From Oscarella lobularis (taxonomy: Eukaryota; Porifera; Homoscleromorpha; Homosclerophorida; Oscarellidae), in assembly GCF_947507565.1 (NCBI RefSeq), contig NC_089192.1:2108001-2172000 (forward strand): 64,000 nucleotides of DNA. Reading direction: 5' to 3'. Each line of letters starts with the position of its first letter. The first letter of the stretch is position 1. Below the pieces are notes generated by a model. That model ran no database searches, was not told the DNA's origin, and saw only the letters and a list, made by a program, of their open reading frames with translations. The position numbers were made by a program, and so were the translations under genes. Shown here piece by piece: positions 1 to 12,253 of the stretch.

Positions 1-1450
1 ACAATTGTCACGAAAATAGAATTGCCACCTGTGGAGGGTTCATGGAAAGCGTCCGATATCGATCTCTTCTAAACAGAAGCCTTCGTCTTTGATGTCGTCT
101 GTTGTCTACCGCAAAGAGTAAACAGAGGCAATCTTCTCTTACCACCTGGAAAGGATTCTAGGCAAGCTATTTCATGTAGTGCTTGCGTATTGGCGGAAGC
201 TGTAGTGGTTGTGTAACAGTCAAGGCTGTGTTCGTTCAGTTTAGTGAAAACGACCAAGAATGAGTACACCCACTGCATGCGATCACCCATGCATCCTTAT
301 CGCCTTCACGGCGACATGGAAATCGGCGGCAAGTCTCTGTAAGATAATGGCTCGGGCGTTTGATACCCCCAGGACGCGCCTCTATGCTCAATCTGTTTAA
401 GCTAGCATGTAATGAAGCGTGTAAACTGTTCGCCCGGGCGGTGCGTCGGTTGTCGCCGGGCCGGCGTAAGCTGCGTGGGGACCGGACTCATATGAGCGAT
501 TAGACCCGATTTAGTCACAAGAATTTGTAGGCACCAGGTGGAAGATTCCCTTCTTTGACGATATTCAGAATGCAAGGTGGCGTCTTCCTTTCCTTAGTAA
601 AACAGCCGACGGCACGAATATAATCTTAAGCGCGAAAGGCGTGGAAGCCGCTGGCCAGTGATCTGCCGCATCTCATTTAGTAAGCCAACGCCCCGCTTCT
701 AGGGTAAGAACTAACAAAGCCATGCCATCGATTTACTTCGATCGCGTTTCGCCTCTATTCTCTATCGGACGACTCAGTGTTACTGTAAGCATGTACAGAA
801 GCGACAGAACCGTTTTCGCTATATGCTTTCTTGAAAGTATAAAGTGTTTGGTGCAAAAACAAGCGAGAGTTGCCCATGCAGGAATTAAACCAGTCCATGA
901 CGCCCACCAAGTTGCATTCATTCTTCTCCACTTTGCTTCCAGCGGCGCTACTCTGCTCGTATTCGCTGACTTTGTGGGTCTGACTTAGGGTTTTACTCCA
1001 CACAAACGCGCAAGGCCAACGTAGGAAAGAGCCTCAAAGGGCCTCAGTTTCTGGAGTCACGGAGTCGGAGCGTTGGGCGTGGTATAAAAACAATCCTTTT
1101 TAGCATACGCCCTATTCTTCGGTTTTGCCTTCTGCAGAGAGGTAAACAGTGGCCATCTCAGCACATGGCCGGCAGGCCGGGGCAAAACGAAAAGAAGTAT
1201 ATGGTGCTATAGCGTAGATGTAGCAGCAATGAATTGTTGTGTCGTGATAGAGCCGTGATGGCGATAAGAAATCATGGGAGATCACATGCATTGAATGCAT
1301 GGATGCATGTGCTAATGCATGCTTGTGTATGGTTAGCGCCGCTTGTGTCTAACTCTCTTCATCTACACCGTGCGAACGTGACCCTGACAGCGACACAACC
1401 GGGTACCCCCGCCAATACGTAGAAGCCGAAGAGAAACAAAGGCTTCAGTT
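1..1450. repeat. Copy of a dispersed repeat family, diverged
   Basis: Several blocks here align in the same order and orientation with 23,550-24,900. Examples are the blocks beginning near 561, 663, 720, 950 and 1130. The shared stretches are patchy, at roughly 70-85% by eye, with indels. The short reading frames inside are not conserved between the copies over their length, so I do not call a gene. I cannot see terminal repeats, so the family type is unknown. Confidence 0.55.
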
Positions 1451-1473
1451 TAGATGAGATAGATGCACGCTTT

Positions 1474-1522
1474 GCCCTCCCCCCTCCCTCCCCCCTCCCC
1501 CACCCCCCTCCCCCACCCCCCA
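1474..1522. repeat. C-rich low-complexity tract
   Basis: This is an almost pure run of C with single T or A interruptions, about 50 bases long. The minus strand is therefore a series of G runs able to form a G-quadruplex. No other function is visible. Confidence 0.9.
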
Positions 1523-1907
1523 CAGCATTTACCCTAAAATGGTTGATTTACCTAATTGCAAAGTCCCGCCTATCGACTTCTTGTGTGGTTTCCCTGTTCT
1601 TAAGGTAACCAGCCTCGAAAAACCGAGATCCTTTCAGTATCTGTCTCGCCATATATACCGTGGATATGATCGATGGAACTTTGGGCTCGGAATTATATGG
1701 GAACCTTTTTGTACTCTGCTGCATCGCGAAGCAGGTATCTAGTCTACTAGACTTCGAGAAAAGTATCTAGACAACTAATTGAGTAGTTCAACAACACGAG
1801 CGGCCACAGACAGTCTCTTTCTAAGCTGTACAGGCTGTCGTAAAACGATTTCTATGTCTACAGGAACTCTTCTGTTAGCGCGCGTATCATCGCTGTTTCG
1901 ATTCGCC

Positions 1908-2820
1908 CAGGGGGGGTCGTTCGCTACCGCGCGTTAGGTCGTCCGAAGTTGGCTGAAACTCCGTCTTTTCCTTTACTAGCATATCTTTTTTTCTTTCCAT
2001 TGCTTATACGCAGCAAACCGAAGTTGCGCTACATCATTTTATTCACTACGCGTCTCAGGCTAAGGAGATTTGACCGCGCGCGTTTGACGGTCGAATGGTC
2101 AAAACTTTCCTTTGTTCATATACGAATTCCAGCTTTGTTTTAAAGCACAAGTCTGTTTTTATCTGATTTATGCTTGTGTCCGCTCCTCCATGCTTTCTTT
2201 CGGCTTCGCAAACAATTAGGCTCGATACAGCTGCAGAACCATTAATTTTCGCTTCTATCTTGAGGCTAAGAGCCTAAATTACAATTATAGGCCACTATGA
2301 TTTCCCTACAGACGCGCAGGCAGAGAATTCATTTCACTCGGAAGTCAAGTCGGAAGTCAAGCAAAAAATCATGCAGTTAGGTCTTTTCTACAATCCTACA
2401 GCGCATTCTAGTAGGGCAGAGACGAGTAACATTGAAACAAGGCAAAACGTGATAGGTCTTCTTACAAGCAGCCATTACTATCGTCTGCAGGAACTTAGCA
2501 TTGGAATATCTTAGCAGGAAAGATCGCAGCAAGCGGACACAAGTTGTGCCCAAGCATTTATGTCACTAGCGCATGTATTTAGCCTAAAAGTCTGCGAAAC
2601 TAAAAAGGTGTAGAAGAGCTACGGACACCTAAAACGCGACTCGGATCTCGGAAAAGACTCTGCGAGTGCCCATCCAAATCTCGGGGATGAAAGCAACCTA
2701 CATAAGATGCATGTGCTCATTGCTAAGAAGCCGAAAAGAAGTCGTCGTTAGAAGAAAACGCTGTTTATTTATTTGGGCGTGGCTCTAACGCGCGGTAGCG
2801 AACGACCCCCCCTGCCCCTG
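1908..2820. mobile_element. Non-autonomous TIR DNA transposon (hAT- or MULE-like)
   Basis: The two ends carry a perfect inverted repeat of about 30 bp. The left end begins CAGGGGGGGTCG, and the right end is its complement with an extra six bases (CCCCTG) outside. Directly flanking both ends is the same direct repeat CGATTCGCC (1899-1907 and 2821-2829), a target-site duplication of 8 or 9 bp. An 8-bp TSD with CAGGG ends is typical of hAT, whereas 9 bp would suit a MULE. No transposase reading frame is present inside (longest about 64 codons), so it is a non-autonomous element of 913 bp. It sits immediately upstream of the tentative small gene at 2868. Confidence 0.82.
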
Positions 2821-2867
2821 CGATTCGCCGTGGATATTGACGACTTCTGTACACTTTTTCGGTCACG

Positions 2868-3212
2868 ATGCTTTACAGAGTCATTCATCGCAGCACCCAA
2901 GTGAGTTTTGATCGGTCGTATCGTTCGTTTCAAGCCACCAAGCTCCTACTTTCGTAAGGCGTTTTATCTCATTTCTTCAAGAGCGCTTTACGACCTTCAT
3001 TGGGCTACGAACTCCTTCCGATGTTTCTCTCGAGTCGTGGAAAGCTGTTATCCTTAAAAGGGGTCTCATCTCTCAACGTTGTCTTTTATTTGCAGTCAAA
3101 TGCTCCAGTTGATTTACCAGAAGGCAATATCCTAATCTATGTTACCTCATCCTTTCGATATGGCCATGAATATGATATCCTTGCTTCTAGTTCAATCTAT
3201 GAAGAAATATGA
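2868..3212 (+). CDS. Possible small two-exon gene, unknown product
   Basis: This is a tentative model. Exon 1 (2868-2900) starts at an ATG and ends at a good donor (CAA/gtgagt). Exon 2 begins after an AG at 2981 and stays open to a TGA at 3212, giving about 87 residues. A second in-frame intron of 33 nt (about 3064-3096, ending tttgcag) could also be removed, which would shorten the protein to about 76 residues. The second half reads like ordinary coding sequence (mixed hydrophobic and acidic residues, ending SSSIYEEI), but I recognise no domain. The TIR element ending at 2820 would lie in its promoter. It could equally be chance. Confidence 0.3.
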
Positions 3213-3391
3213 AGTGGTGCTTTAGGGAAAGTCAAACTATGCTAAAGCTAAAAAGGCATCGCAATACACATCACTTTGTTTGTGATTTGTGACGAGAAAG
3301 ACGCTAGTTTGAATCAGTCAGTCTATTTATACGTTTCAGGTGCCGAGCAGACTCCTTCGTTCTCACACTCATTCGAACAAACGAGTAAGTT

Positions 3392-3630
3392 TCATATGTT
3401 TCCTGTCCAATCTCTGTCGCATGTACAGTTTCCTGGTTTGTCGTACGTATCATAAATACATCCTTGAAAACAGATTGCGTTTTCACAGGAAGTTCCTCTC
3501 GAGCCATAGTTTACAGGTACATTATTTGGGTTTGGCACATCGACCATTTGAACATTCCGGGCTTCAGATCTATTCATTGCATGCAGTGCCTTGCTAATTT
3601 GACGCACAGTTTCAGTGAGCCATTGGCAGC
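3392..3630 (-). other. EGF-like coding fragment, isolated
   Basis: On the minus strand an open stretch of about 75 codons ends in a cysteine pattern like the second half of an EGF module: C-x4-C-x3-C-x10-C-x-C followed by DRDWTG. A plausible acceptor AG lies just before its first Cys codon near 3630. It stops at a TGA right after WTGNI, with no clear donor, and I could not find partner exons. It is either an orphan exon of a decayed gene or a chance match. Confidence 0.28.
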
Positions 3631-3645
3631 TTTAGCCTATATATG

Positions 3646-6600
3646 CAGAATCCGTTACCGCATCCTTAAGGGTATATCGTTCTAAATAGGACTTCCCACA
3701 ATTATACAGATCACAACCTTAATTGCATTCGCATCGAAACGCTCCTTCTGTGTTAATGCTGCTGTTCTTTCTGATGCACAGTAGTGGCTATGACGCAAGT
3801 GCAGCTACCACTGGTCAAATACTATAGTGGTACAGTATTATGTCCTACTCGGGGTCAATCGTTGTTAGCGCTTATCGTTGGCAGTGTTTAAACGGGGTGC
3901 TTGCGGTGGGGTATGCGGTATATGCGTTGTCGTAGTGTGCTCATGCCACGTCCATGCAGCCTCGAAGCAATCGTCCTTCGTCGGTTCAATTATTTCTGAT
4001 GACTTGTCGGAATCCGTTGTCGCTTTCGCGATCAACAGAACGTGACCTGTATTACCATGGAGTTTAAGTGGTGATCAGACGCTTTTCGACACCGGTAGAT
4101 ACTAGTTACATGTGTACACGTGTATCTCTCAGCTGCAGCTGTTGCATCTAATTATGAAGAAACTCCATCCTGTTATTTCTTCTCAGAATCGTTGCAAGAA
4201 ATACGTAGATAAGCGTACGAATGCGTGATTTGAACTTTTACACATTCGCACGTGAGCCACTCTAGCTCTTCTCATTGGGCGCTCCCTTTTTGGCGGGGTG
4301 GAAGTCCGGGAGTTTGACTGAGTGAAGTGTTTCTCTTTGTCTCTACTCTCCGTCCTGAATCCTTATTCCTGAAGACCTACCGCGCTGCATGCTCATCCTT
4401 ATATACGACTCCAACGCTGCTGTGAGGCGCATGCAGGATCGGATTAGTCGTCGAGATCCTCGCTATTTGGCAAGCGTACGTTTGTCTTTCTCGGTCAGCA
4501 TAGACTCGTTTGTCGATCATGTCTGTCGCAGCGCGTGTACTTGGTGCGTCGTCGCGCGTCGAAGCAGCGCGAGACGGCATTGTTTGCACTCTCCACGACG
4601 TTTCGCCCCGCGCGCGGACTCGGCGACTCGCGTACAATCCGCTCGCATCCAAGCAATCCCTCATCGCGTGCACCTGCCGATCGTTTCATTTCATTCCCTT
4701 TTTCTTTATCTCTAGTTTTGCCACGAGAAAGAGAAAAAGGATAGCGCTAGCCATGCCATTGCGACGATTAGGTTCGCATCACCCTATTGGGGGCCCCACT
4801 GGTGTAGGCGTGCACGTGATTAAGGGGACGGGCTTCCTATGACCCCGAGTGCCTGCGATGCCGCTGCCCGCGCTCGTGCTCATAGCTAATTTCCTACAGT
4901 CTAACCATTAGGTCTGGATTCCAAAAGTCTAATTGAGGGGGTCACGGGTGAGGACTGGTGGTCAGTTCGGTGCATGAAGCCCACTTGTGTACGTTCCAGA
5001 GAGTGTAGTAGGACAACAAATCGATATAATGCAGTATTAGAACTTTCTCCCTCACGTGCTTGGTTTGCATCACTACGTTAGTTTGCACGGGTCTTCTGCC
5101 TTTGCACTAAGCTTTTAGTTGGTGGCTGCTAGTGGGTAGGGCATTTTGTGTAGTAGGCTGGTAGCTCTTTCCCCCTCTTGTGCTTAGCTATCAGCCACTG
5201 CGTGCTTTAGATCATTTTTCAGTGGGTTTTCAGGTAATCTAGATTGATTAGAATATAGGTCAATGGATTTATAAGGTAATCTAGGTTTTTATCACGTGCC
5301 TGCTGTTCTTTTCTAGGGTAGTGTAGTAGGTTTCTTATCTGCAGGTTTTTATTTCTTTCACAGGTTTTTATTTCTTTAATAGGTTTTTATTTTTTTATAG
5401 GATTTTTTCTTGTTTTTATTTACAGGCTTTTTATGTTTTCTTTGGAGGTTTATATTTTCTAGTAATTTTAATCCTTTTTGTACTTGCAGATTTGTTTTAT
5501 TTGATTACTAAATTGTTTTTATTCGTAGAGCACATGAATTGAAATTAATTATCTGCAGACTGTGCCAATACGGACAGTTAAGCGTATTCGGTCATTATAT
5601 CAGTGTCTTTCCACTGACACGATATTGCAGGTGAATCAAGAGCAGAAGACAAGAAGGAAAAGAATAAACTTTTGTTGCATGCTTTAATTTGTGCATGATA
5701 AATTGTGCATGATAAATAGTTCTATTCTTTTTTTCTTCCTTAGCTCGATGTTATGGTGACAGGAATTGCATGATCGGTTAGCTTAGGGACTAGTCCATAA
5801 GCGCGCGTCTCCGTTCACCGCACGTCGCAGACAACCAATAACGAGGCGAGGTCCGAACTTTTATTAAATAAACCCGGAAGTAAACCGAAACTTCTTAAAA
5901 AAATTTGCACATGGGTCTTTCTTGTTTCGCTGTCCACCTGCACGGACCGCGGGAGTCCGTACAGGCTTCGGTTTGGTGGGGGTCACCCTCACTACTCCCC
6001 CGTCGGAGTTAGAGCCTGTTTAGTCTCCCGGCTCGGACGCCTGGGACCGGCAGCGCTCGGATGTGAGTTCTGTCGGCCTGGTTCCAGGGGGACCGCTATT
6101 GTAACCCACCGCGTCTTCCTAAGTGGGGTGGCAGTTTATCACTCGTGCCACTGGAGTAGGGGATTGAATCCCCTGCGTTCAAGCCACGTTTATCCTCTCT
6201 GGCTCAAGAGTTGGGCCGCTTTAATTTAGTCACCTCGGGGCCCAGAGGTGAATGTGCCTACAAAGCGAAGATAAACAGTTCAGATAAAATGCAAAGAACC
6301 TGAAGAGAAAAGGAGAAATCCTTTGCTTTCTCTTTGCGATGGCACAAAGGTAGTGAAGAAAAGCAGTGTGCGAAAGTTCGATGAAAGAGTTTGAGGTAAT
6401 TAAGGGCCCATGACGTTGTAGAACGGTGCTCCTCTAAAAGGGAATCCCAGCTTGGCATGCCTTTGTATAGTACTGATGAAACTAGAACAATAAAATCTTA
6501 GACTTGCGTCTAATCTTTGTATGTACTACGTTACCCCAGTTTGAACGTTTTGTTGACTGGACAAAGAACAACATTCTAGGAGGTGGGTCGTGTAGCTATG

Positions 6601-8598
6601 CGTCGTTGCCTTTCGTCATCGTTGCTACGGGCAAAGGACCAGAGAGATTTGTCTTCGCGTTTCGGGTCATGGTTCCCGTGACAGTCAATTTCATCGACGT
6701 TCTCTTTGTCTTGCGTCGAGACGACACATCGGAGAAATAAAGTGACATTCTCCAATACAGTAGCGCTCTTACTTTGTTTCTGCTATGTTGGTCTTGATGC
6801 GCGTACAGAATCAACTGAATCCCTGGCCCTAAAGTAATTTCTCTTAACGATACGCCTAATTCAACTCAGGTGGCTGTTTACAAGTAACAGCTCTTCTATT
6901 CTTTTTCTTATCGCTTCTTTTCCTTTACAGTCTCCGAGTCGAGTATTCCAATTCACAGCTGTAGACCTATCATCAATTCATTCATTTGCAAATCACATCA
7001 ACTATTCTGCTTTACTTCAAACGATTTGTTCCCGGCCCTCTTTCGCTCGTGAGTCGACTACGCCCAATTGACCATTCCCTAAACGCATCAATCAGAATAA
7101 TAGAAAATGGTAGAATTAAAAAATATTAAAAAACTATTGATTAACGGCGTCTACTTTTTAAAGATGAGAGGAAGGATTGGCCTCGCGTGAAAGGCGTCCG
7201 TCAGCGTGAGAAAGAAAAGTGTGATAGTTTCCTAAAAACTCAAATAAATAAAAGAAAAAAAAACATTTTAATCCTACACTCGTATTCACATCCACGCCTA
7301 CACAATTAATAATTAGTCCCAGCATGAAAAGGCTTGACGACAGCGAAGCATAGAAAGAATTGCCTTGGCTCCACGTTCAAGAAGATTAATGTTAGGGGAG
7401 TCTCTAAGCACTTGTCAGATGTGTAAATAGAAAAGCATACCGTACTCTGATCCGTGCTCACCTCGAACGATAATCACAATCGCTTTTCTCAATGAGATTC
7501 TCTCTGGTCTCAAATCGTTTTCTGAGCAATTGCCATGTATATACAAATTCGAGAAAACTAATGATTTTTCTTTCTCGTATCTTTCACCGCTGCGGCTAAT
7601 CGTCGTCGCGTTGCATTCGATTGCAAATTCCTTGCCACTAACAGCCTTATGGTCGCTTCTCGTCGTCTAGGAGAAAAAGAGAAGAAGAGGTCGAGCAAGG
7701 AAAACGTCAGCGACGCCTCTAAGGAGGTCTGGCGCTTCGAATAGGATATCTCTAGTCAAAGTGCCATCCGAAAAAGAAGTGGGGCAACGAAATGCATGGA
7801 AAACCAACCTGGAAACGGTGAAGCGACCAGAAATTGAAGTACGGCAACTCCCGTATACCACGTGTAAAATAAAGTTATATTCAATTTTTTACTACTGTAT
7901 AAATCGAATAAATGACACTAAAACGGCTTTTTACAATAATTGGCTTTATTAACCAAATTTGTGACAATGCCGTTTAATCCGGAAAAAATAAATTAATTTA
8001 AGGCAAACGGGAGCCCCCGAGAGTATGTCAAATATTTGAGATACGTAACAGTAGGGACCCACTAAACTTGGTAAGGTTTTTTACACACAGCAGGGTCAGG
8101 GCAAATAAAGGCACCATAGACCTACTCAAATATTAGACATTCACAGCTTTTAATTATTGTTAACGAGAGCCCCTGAGTTGGTGATACGCAACAGTTAGGA
8201 AAAGCAGAGAGCCACAAGGCCTGATAGTCCGCATTTTATAGGAAAAAGGCCGCCCTTGTTCTTGGCTTCTTCTTCTTCGGTGAGCCGAGTCTGAGAAGCC
8301 GCGGCTGCATGCAAATCTATCTAATTTCAAAGCGAGCGCAGAAAAGACAGCGCAAAAGAAAGCATAACAACATCGCAGAATATCAGCACGAAGTAAGAGA
8401 ATGGCGAGGGGCCAGAATTTCTTATTCCGAATTGAAAGTCATTAGCCGCGAGGCGAGTTCAGGCCTGTAGCAGACGGTCTGGCCTGTCCAATTTTGGCCA
8501 GACCACTTTGGGAAATAAATTTTTTTACTAAATTCTTTAAAGTAATTCAAAGCCGTGGTGTCTCTCATAAAAGTGTTCTGCGCAGTGTACTAGCTATA
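3646..8598. other. Mostly non-coding intergenic DNA
   Basis: I see no supportable gene here. Contents noted: a CpG-rich stretch around 4380-4850 with overlapping open frames on both strands, a T-rich repeat at 5342-5410, and a GC-rich non-coding block at about 5920-6250. AT-rich sequence follows to 8500. Short open frames (for example 6504-6740 and 7667-7861) lack domain signals or splice-consistent neighbours. Confidence 0.6.
5342..5410. repeat. T-rich short tandem motif
   Basis: Three to four imperfect copies of an approximately 18-nt unit (AGGTTTTTATTTCTTT and variants) follow one another. Further related T-rich sequence extends to about 5530. Confidence 0.75.
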
Positions 8599-9641
8599 TT
8601 ACTCGCCGTTCTTGAGGTCTGGAATTGGCTCTGACGTGCAAATGCTTTCTGTGTCAGCGCTGTCGCAAACATTTTCGGGACCACTTTGCGAGAGCAATAA
8701 ATTGGACCGACCACGCGACCTCTTCTTGGTACTGACCAGGAGATAGAACTCATTCACCTCCGTACCGCCGAAGCCGGTAATAAGAACGTAGACGGAGCCG
8801 TCGGAGAACGCTTCGATGTCCGCGGAAACTTTGTTGATTTGCGAATTGCTCGTGTCGGATGTGACGCTGTTCTTTGCTGGACCGCAATGCGACGAACTGC
8901 ACAGATAGGTGCTAAAGGCGCTGCTCGCATCGTTGGCGAAGACGTTAACAACAACGATTTCCTTCTGCGAGCTCTTGCGGCACATGGCGAAGGAGTAGAG
9001 AACGCTTTCCGTCGTCTTAACCTTTCCCGGCGCGGTGAGCTTCACGTTCTGTACCAGTTTCGGCTTGTACCAGTGGAACGAGGGGACACCGGGGGAGGCT
9101 TGAAAGGGGGAAAAACTGCGCGGCGTGTCCGCGACGCGTGGGAGCTGGTCCTGTTCTCTGAAGTCGATTCCGAACGTGAATTGGATGCCGTCGGCTTCGT
9201 TTGCGGTGACGTTGAAGTACAGTTCGTTGCCCATTTCCTTATGGTAGACGAACAAGCAGTTTGGGCCGTTCCCATCTTTGTTGTCGACGTTCGTGCAGAA
9301 GGGTTTCTTCCACGAGGTCGCGTTGGAGACTTTGAGGGTGACGTAGCCAAGAGTGGGTACCCACTCGAGATTGTAGGGCAGGTTGATGCTGACATTGGCT
9401 ATAAAATTGTCGTAGCGGCTATCTTCGCCCGGGCAGAGATGCAAGGAGTAGTTGTACGCTTGGCCCGGGTTCGGGCGCTGAAGTGTTTCGGTCACGTACA
9501 TGGAGGGAATGAAGATAGTCTCATCGGCCGCACCTGCAGACGAAGCAACCAAAGTTTGCGCACACACAGACAGATACAAATTTTGAACTAGCCTAAAGCG
9601 TAGAGTGAGAGGAGAATGGCAGAAAGATAAAGAGATTTCAT
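8599..9641 (-). CDS. Secreted protein of unknown family, two exons
   Basis: The model is exon 1 at 9641-9593 and exon 2 at 9533-8599, giving 327 residues. Exon 1 encodes a clean signal peptide (MKSLYLSAILLSLYALG). Reading straight on hits TAG at once. The only in-frame join removes 9592-9534 (59 nt), which begins GC and ends CTGCAG, so this would be a GC-AG intron. The mature part has several Cys residues (for example near HLCPGED, PFCTN, NCLFV, MCRKS and YLCSSSHC), many N-glycosylation sequons, mostly beta-type sequence, no transmembrane segment and a polar tail. I recognise no domain. A longer intron-free reading from an upstream ATG at 9711 would lose the signal peptide and is less likely. 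Possible TATA-like sequence (TTATAAG) lies near 9731-9738. Confidence 0.7.
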
Positions 9642-9754
9642 GGTTAGCTGCAGTGCTTCGCTGATGTGCACCCGCTCTCTTTCTCAGCGGTTTTTCAACT
9701 AAGAATGCCAAGAAGCACGCATCAAACTATTCTTATAAGAATGCTGGGAAAAGA

Positions 9755-9866
9755 TCAGCGGTTAGCGGTTAGCTCCGCGGTTAGCGGTTAGCTTCCGCTC
9801 ACGTTTCTCTGACAAGAATGCTAGGGGGGATAAATTGATTAAGCTGTTCGCGGTTAGCGGTTAGCT
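9755..9866. repeat. Short repeats of GCGGTTAGC type
   Basis: The unit GCGGTTAGCGGTTAGCT occurs three times within about 110 bp, separated by two related spacers containing 'aagaatgct'. No gene overlaps it. Confidence 0.7.
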
Positions 9867-10702
9867 TTTACTCACGCCCACGCCTGTTCCTACAATCCAC
9901 TATAGGACTGTTTTACGGCTAGCCTAGGCCGCTGACATCGACGTTTGCATTATCGGGAGGCAAATACTCGATTAGGCCGTGCTGCACTGGTATAGCCACT
10001 ATCAGGCGTACACCATCCAGACATTTCCACGGGCACTGCCTATAAAGAGCACGGTCCCGACGAGAACATCAAGCCTGAATGCCATACCAACATAGGAGAG
10101 TCAGAGACAAGGCTGGCTCTAGAGACGAGTGGAAGAAAGAACAATCGGACCTAAGTTGATGGGGGAGTTCGCGAAGACACGCGTGCGACTGTTGACTAAT
10201 TATTCACTAGGGACCCAATGAGACTCGTCTAGACTCGTCTAAGGGGTCACCTACATGCTTAACGGGAAATGCACGCACACACGGCACACAGCTGACTCTA
10301 AACGCCTCCTTTGTGACGACAAGTCCTAGGAAAATTACAGCTGTACCGATTGAGTTGATTTAGTCGTTAGGAGCAAACGAATGATGTGGTTTTACCTATC
10401 TACACTATGCCTACATCTGCATAAGCGAATGTAAATCTTGTCCAGCACGCCTACAAAAACCAGCTGACTCAAACACGTTAAAACCAAAGCAGGAGGAAAA
10501 CTGTTGCAGAGAACACTGCTTAGCGAGGAGGGAAGACATAGCGATACCGGTGATGCATCTCTCTGTTATTGGCACAGAAAAGCACAGCTGCTCCTGTTGT
10601 GTTGATATGAACTACGAACGCGTGCGACATATTACGCATGTAAAATAGTACAGACGTGGAGGCATATTAGAGAAGGTGCGCACACAAACATACGTCCTAA
10701 CG

Positions 10703-11050
10703 ATGAATATAGAAGAGCGAAGGCCAAAGCTCTTCAAGCGTATGAATATAGAAGAGCGAAGGACAAAGCTCTTTTATCGTATGAATATAGAAGAGCGTAG
10801 GCCAAAGCTCTTCTAGCGTATGATTATAGAAGATCATAAAGGAACGTAGGACAAAGCTCTTCAAGCTTATGAATATAGAAGAGCGTAAGCCAAAGATTTT
10901 CTAGGGTATAAATATAGAAGAATGAAGGCCAAAGCTAATTCTAGCGTATATAGATATAGAAGAGCGGATCGAGGCCAAAGCTCCTTTATCGTATGAATAT
11001 AAAAGAGCGTAGGACAAAGCTCTTCAAGCACATGAATATAGAAGAGCGAT
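10703..11050. repeat. Tandem repeat, about 39-bp unit, about 9 copies
   Basis: Successive units begin ATGAATATAGAAGAGC and contain CAAAGCTCTTC, so each unit carries an internal inverted repeat (AGAGC and GCTCT). Unit starts are seen near 10703, 10742, 10781, 10820, 10869, 10909, 10948, 10997 and 11033, with small insertions in some. A GACTCGATATT-type short repeat follows to about 11120. Confidence 0.9.
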
Positions 11051-12253
11051 TGACTCGACTCGATATTGACTCAATATTGACTCGATATTGAGTCTCTATC
11101 AACTCTCTATCGACTGTCTATAGAGTTATTCGTGAGCGTCGACGGAGAGAAAATGAAAATTAGGAAACACATGGGATCGAGATCGAGACGCCTCGAGGTA
11201 ATTCTAGCTTCTAAAATTGAAATGCAACGTTTTCTGCTACTGAAAGAGACGTCGATTGCCTTTTCGGCGTTTAGAATGTCGAAACTGACGCTCTTGGCGG
11301 CAATTCGTTGTCTCGCGCGATCGAATGCAGACATGATTCGGCGTTTTCGCTCTTTTCCTCTCATTTCGTTTTCTCTCGCCACGCGCACGAGTTTGGAATA
11401 TTAATCAAACTATCTAAGACGACCGATAAAGCAAGCGACACCGTAAAGACGCGAAAACGAACAGAGAATTGGCGAATTTCTAACGAGCGTCGGCCATTTT
11501 GAAAAAAGGATAGACTACCCGGATAAGAGTGAACTTCTTTGTCCGTTTCCAGCCTCCATCCTTTTAGATTCACTCTCGTACTCGAGTCGTTTTGGACTCC
11601 TCGAAGAAGGAAATCGGGCGGCAGAAGAGATTCCAAACACAATAGCGCACGTTATATGACGTAAATGTGACCGAATTGATCATACAGAAGTGGCGTGTTC
11701 ACTATGTAATGATGGCCCACAAGGGCGCGCGCGGGCGAATCACAGTATGTTTGTGCACGTTGCCAATATATGTTCTCCGTTCAATGTACCCTTCTACTTA
11801 AATAAATTTTGACGTTTACGTATGACTTCGTGCCCAGACTCCTTCCGGCCCGGATATTCCATCCTGGCGAGAGAGATACGTGCACATATTTTCGTTTTTC
11901 TTCTGCTCAGCTCGATCTACAGGCCTCGCAAGCCAACTGTGAGTCGTGGTCGTTAATTTCGTATAATTTCAAATTTAACAAAATTAATTGATTAGTTAAT
12001 TGAAAGAAAAACTGTGAGACGTCATATGTGAGGAAGCTTTTTCTTTCCGTATGACGTATTTGGTAAGGATATCCAATTTGGCAAGGCTTGCCTTGATTAA
12101 CACTTTGCAAGACATAGAAATCAGATTATCAATGACGAGAAAGAAAAAATAAGCCTAAGTTAATCTTTGAACTTTCTCCCTTGGGCACTACAGGAACACC
12201 AAGAAAGAGACCAAAAAAATGGAGGACATTGCATTACTCGCCGATATCGTCTT
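11051..12253. other. Intergenic, with open frames on both strands
   Basis: Around 11107-11642 several overlapping frames are open on both strands with good CpG content, but there is no domain and no splice-consistent model. From about 11807 the sequence is duplicated material: 11807-11960 matches 13138-13290, and 11960-12250 is the 3' flank of the peptide-gene duplication unit. Confidence 0.55.

Noticed and set aside
4377-4850. Overlapping frames of about 100 codons on both strands
   Set aside because: CpG-rich sequence with low stop density; no domain, no splice-consistent partner, strand undecidable.
6140-6185. tRNA-like T-arm (GGGGATTGAATCCCC)
   Set aside because: The loop is not TTCRANN and no D or anticodon arm lies upstream.
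8839-9591. 250-codon plus-strand frame opposite the secreted-protein gene
   Set aside because: The antisense shadow of the minus-strand gene, which has the signal peptide and coherent protein.
10703-11050. CRISPR-like array
   Set aside because: Units are contiguous tandem repeats without unique spacers, and the DNA is eukaryotic.
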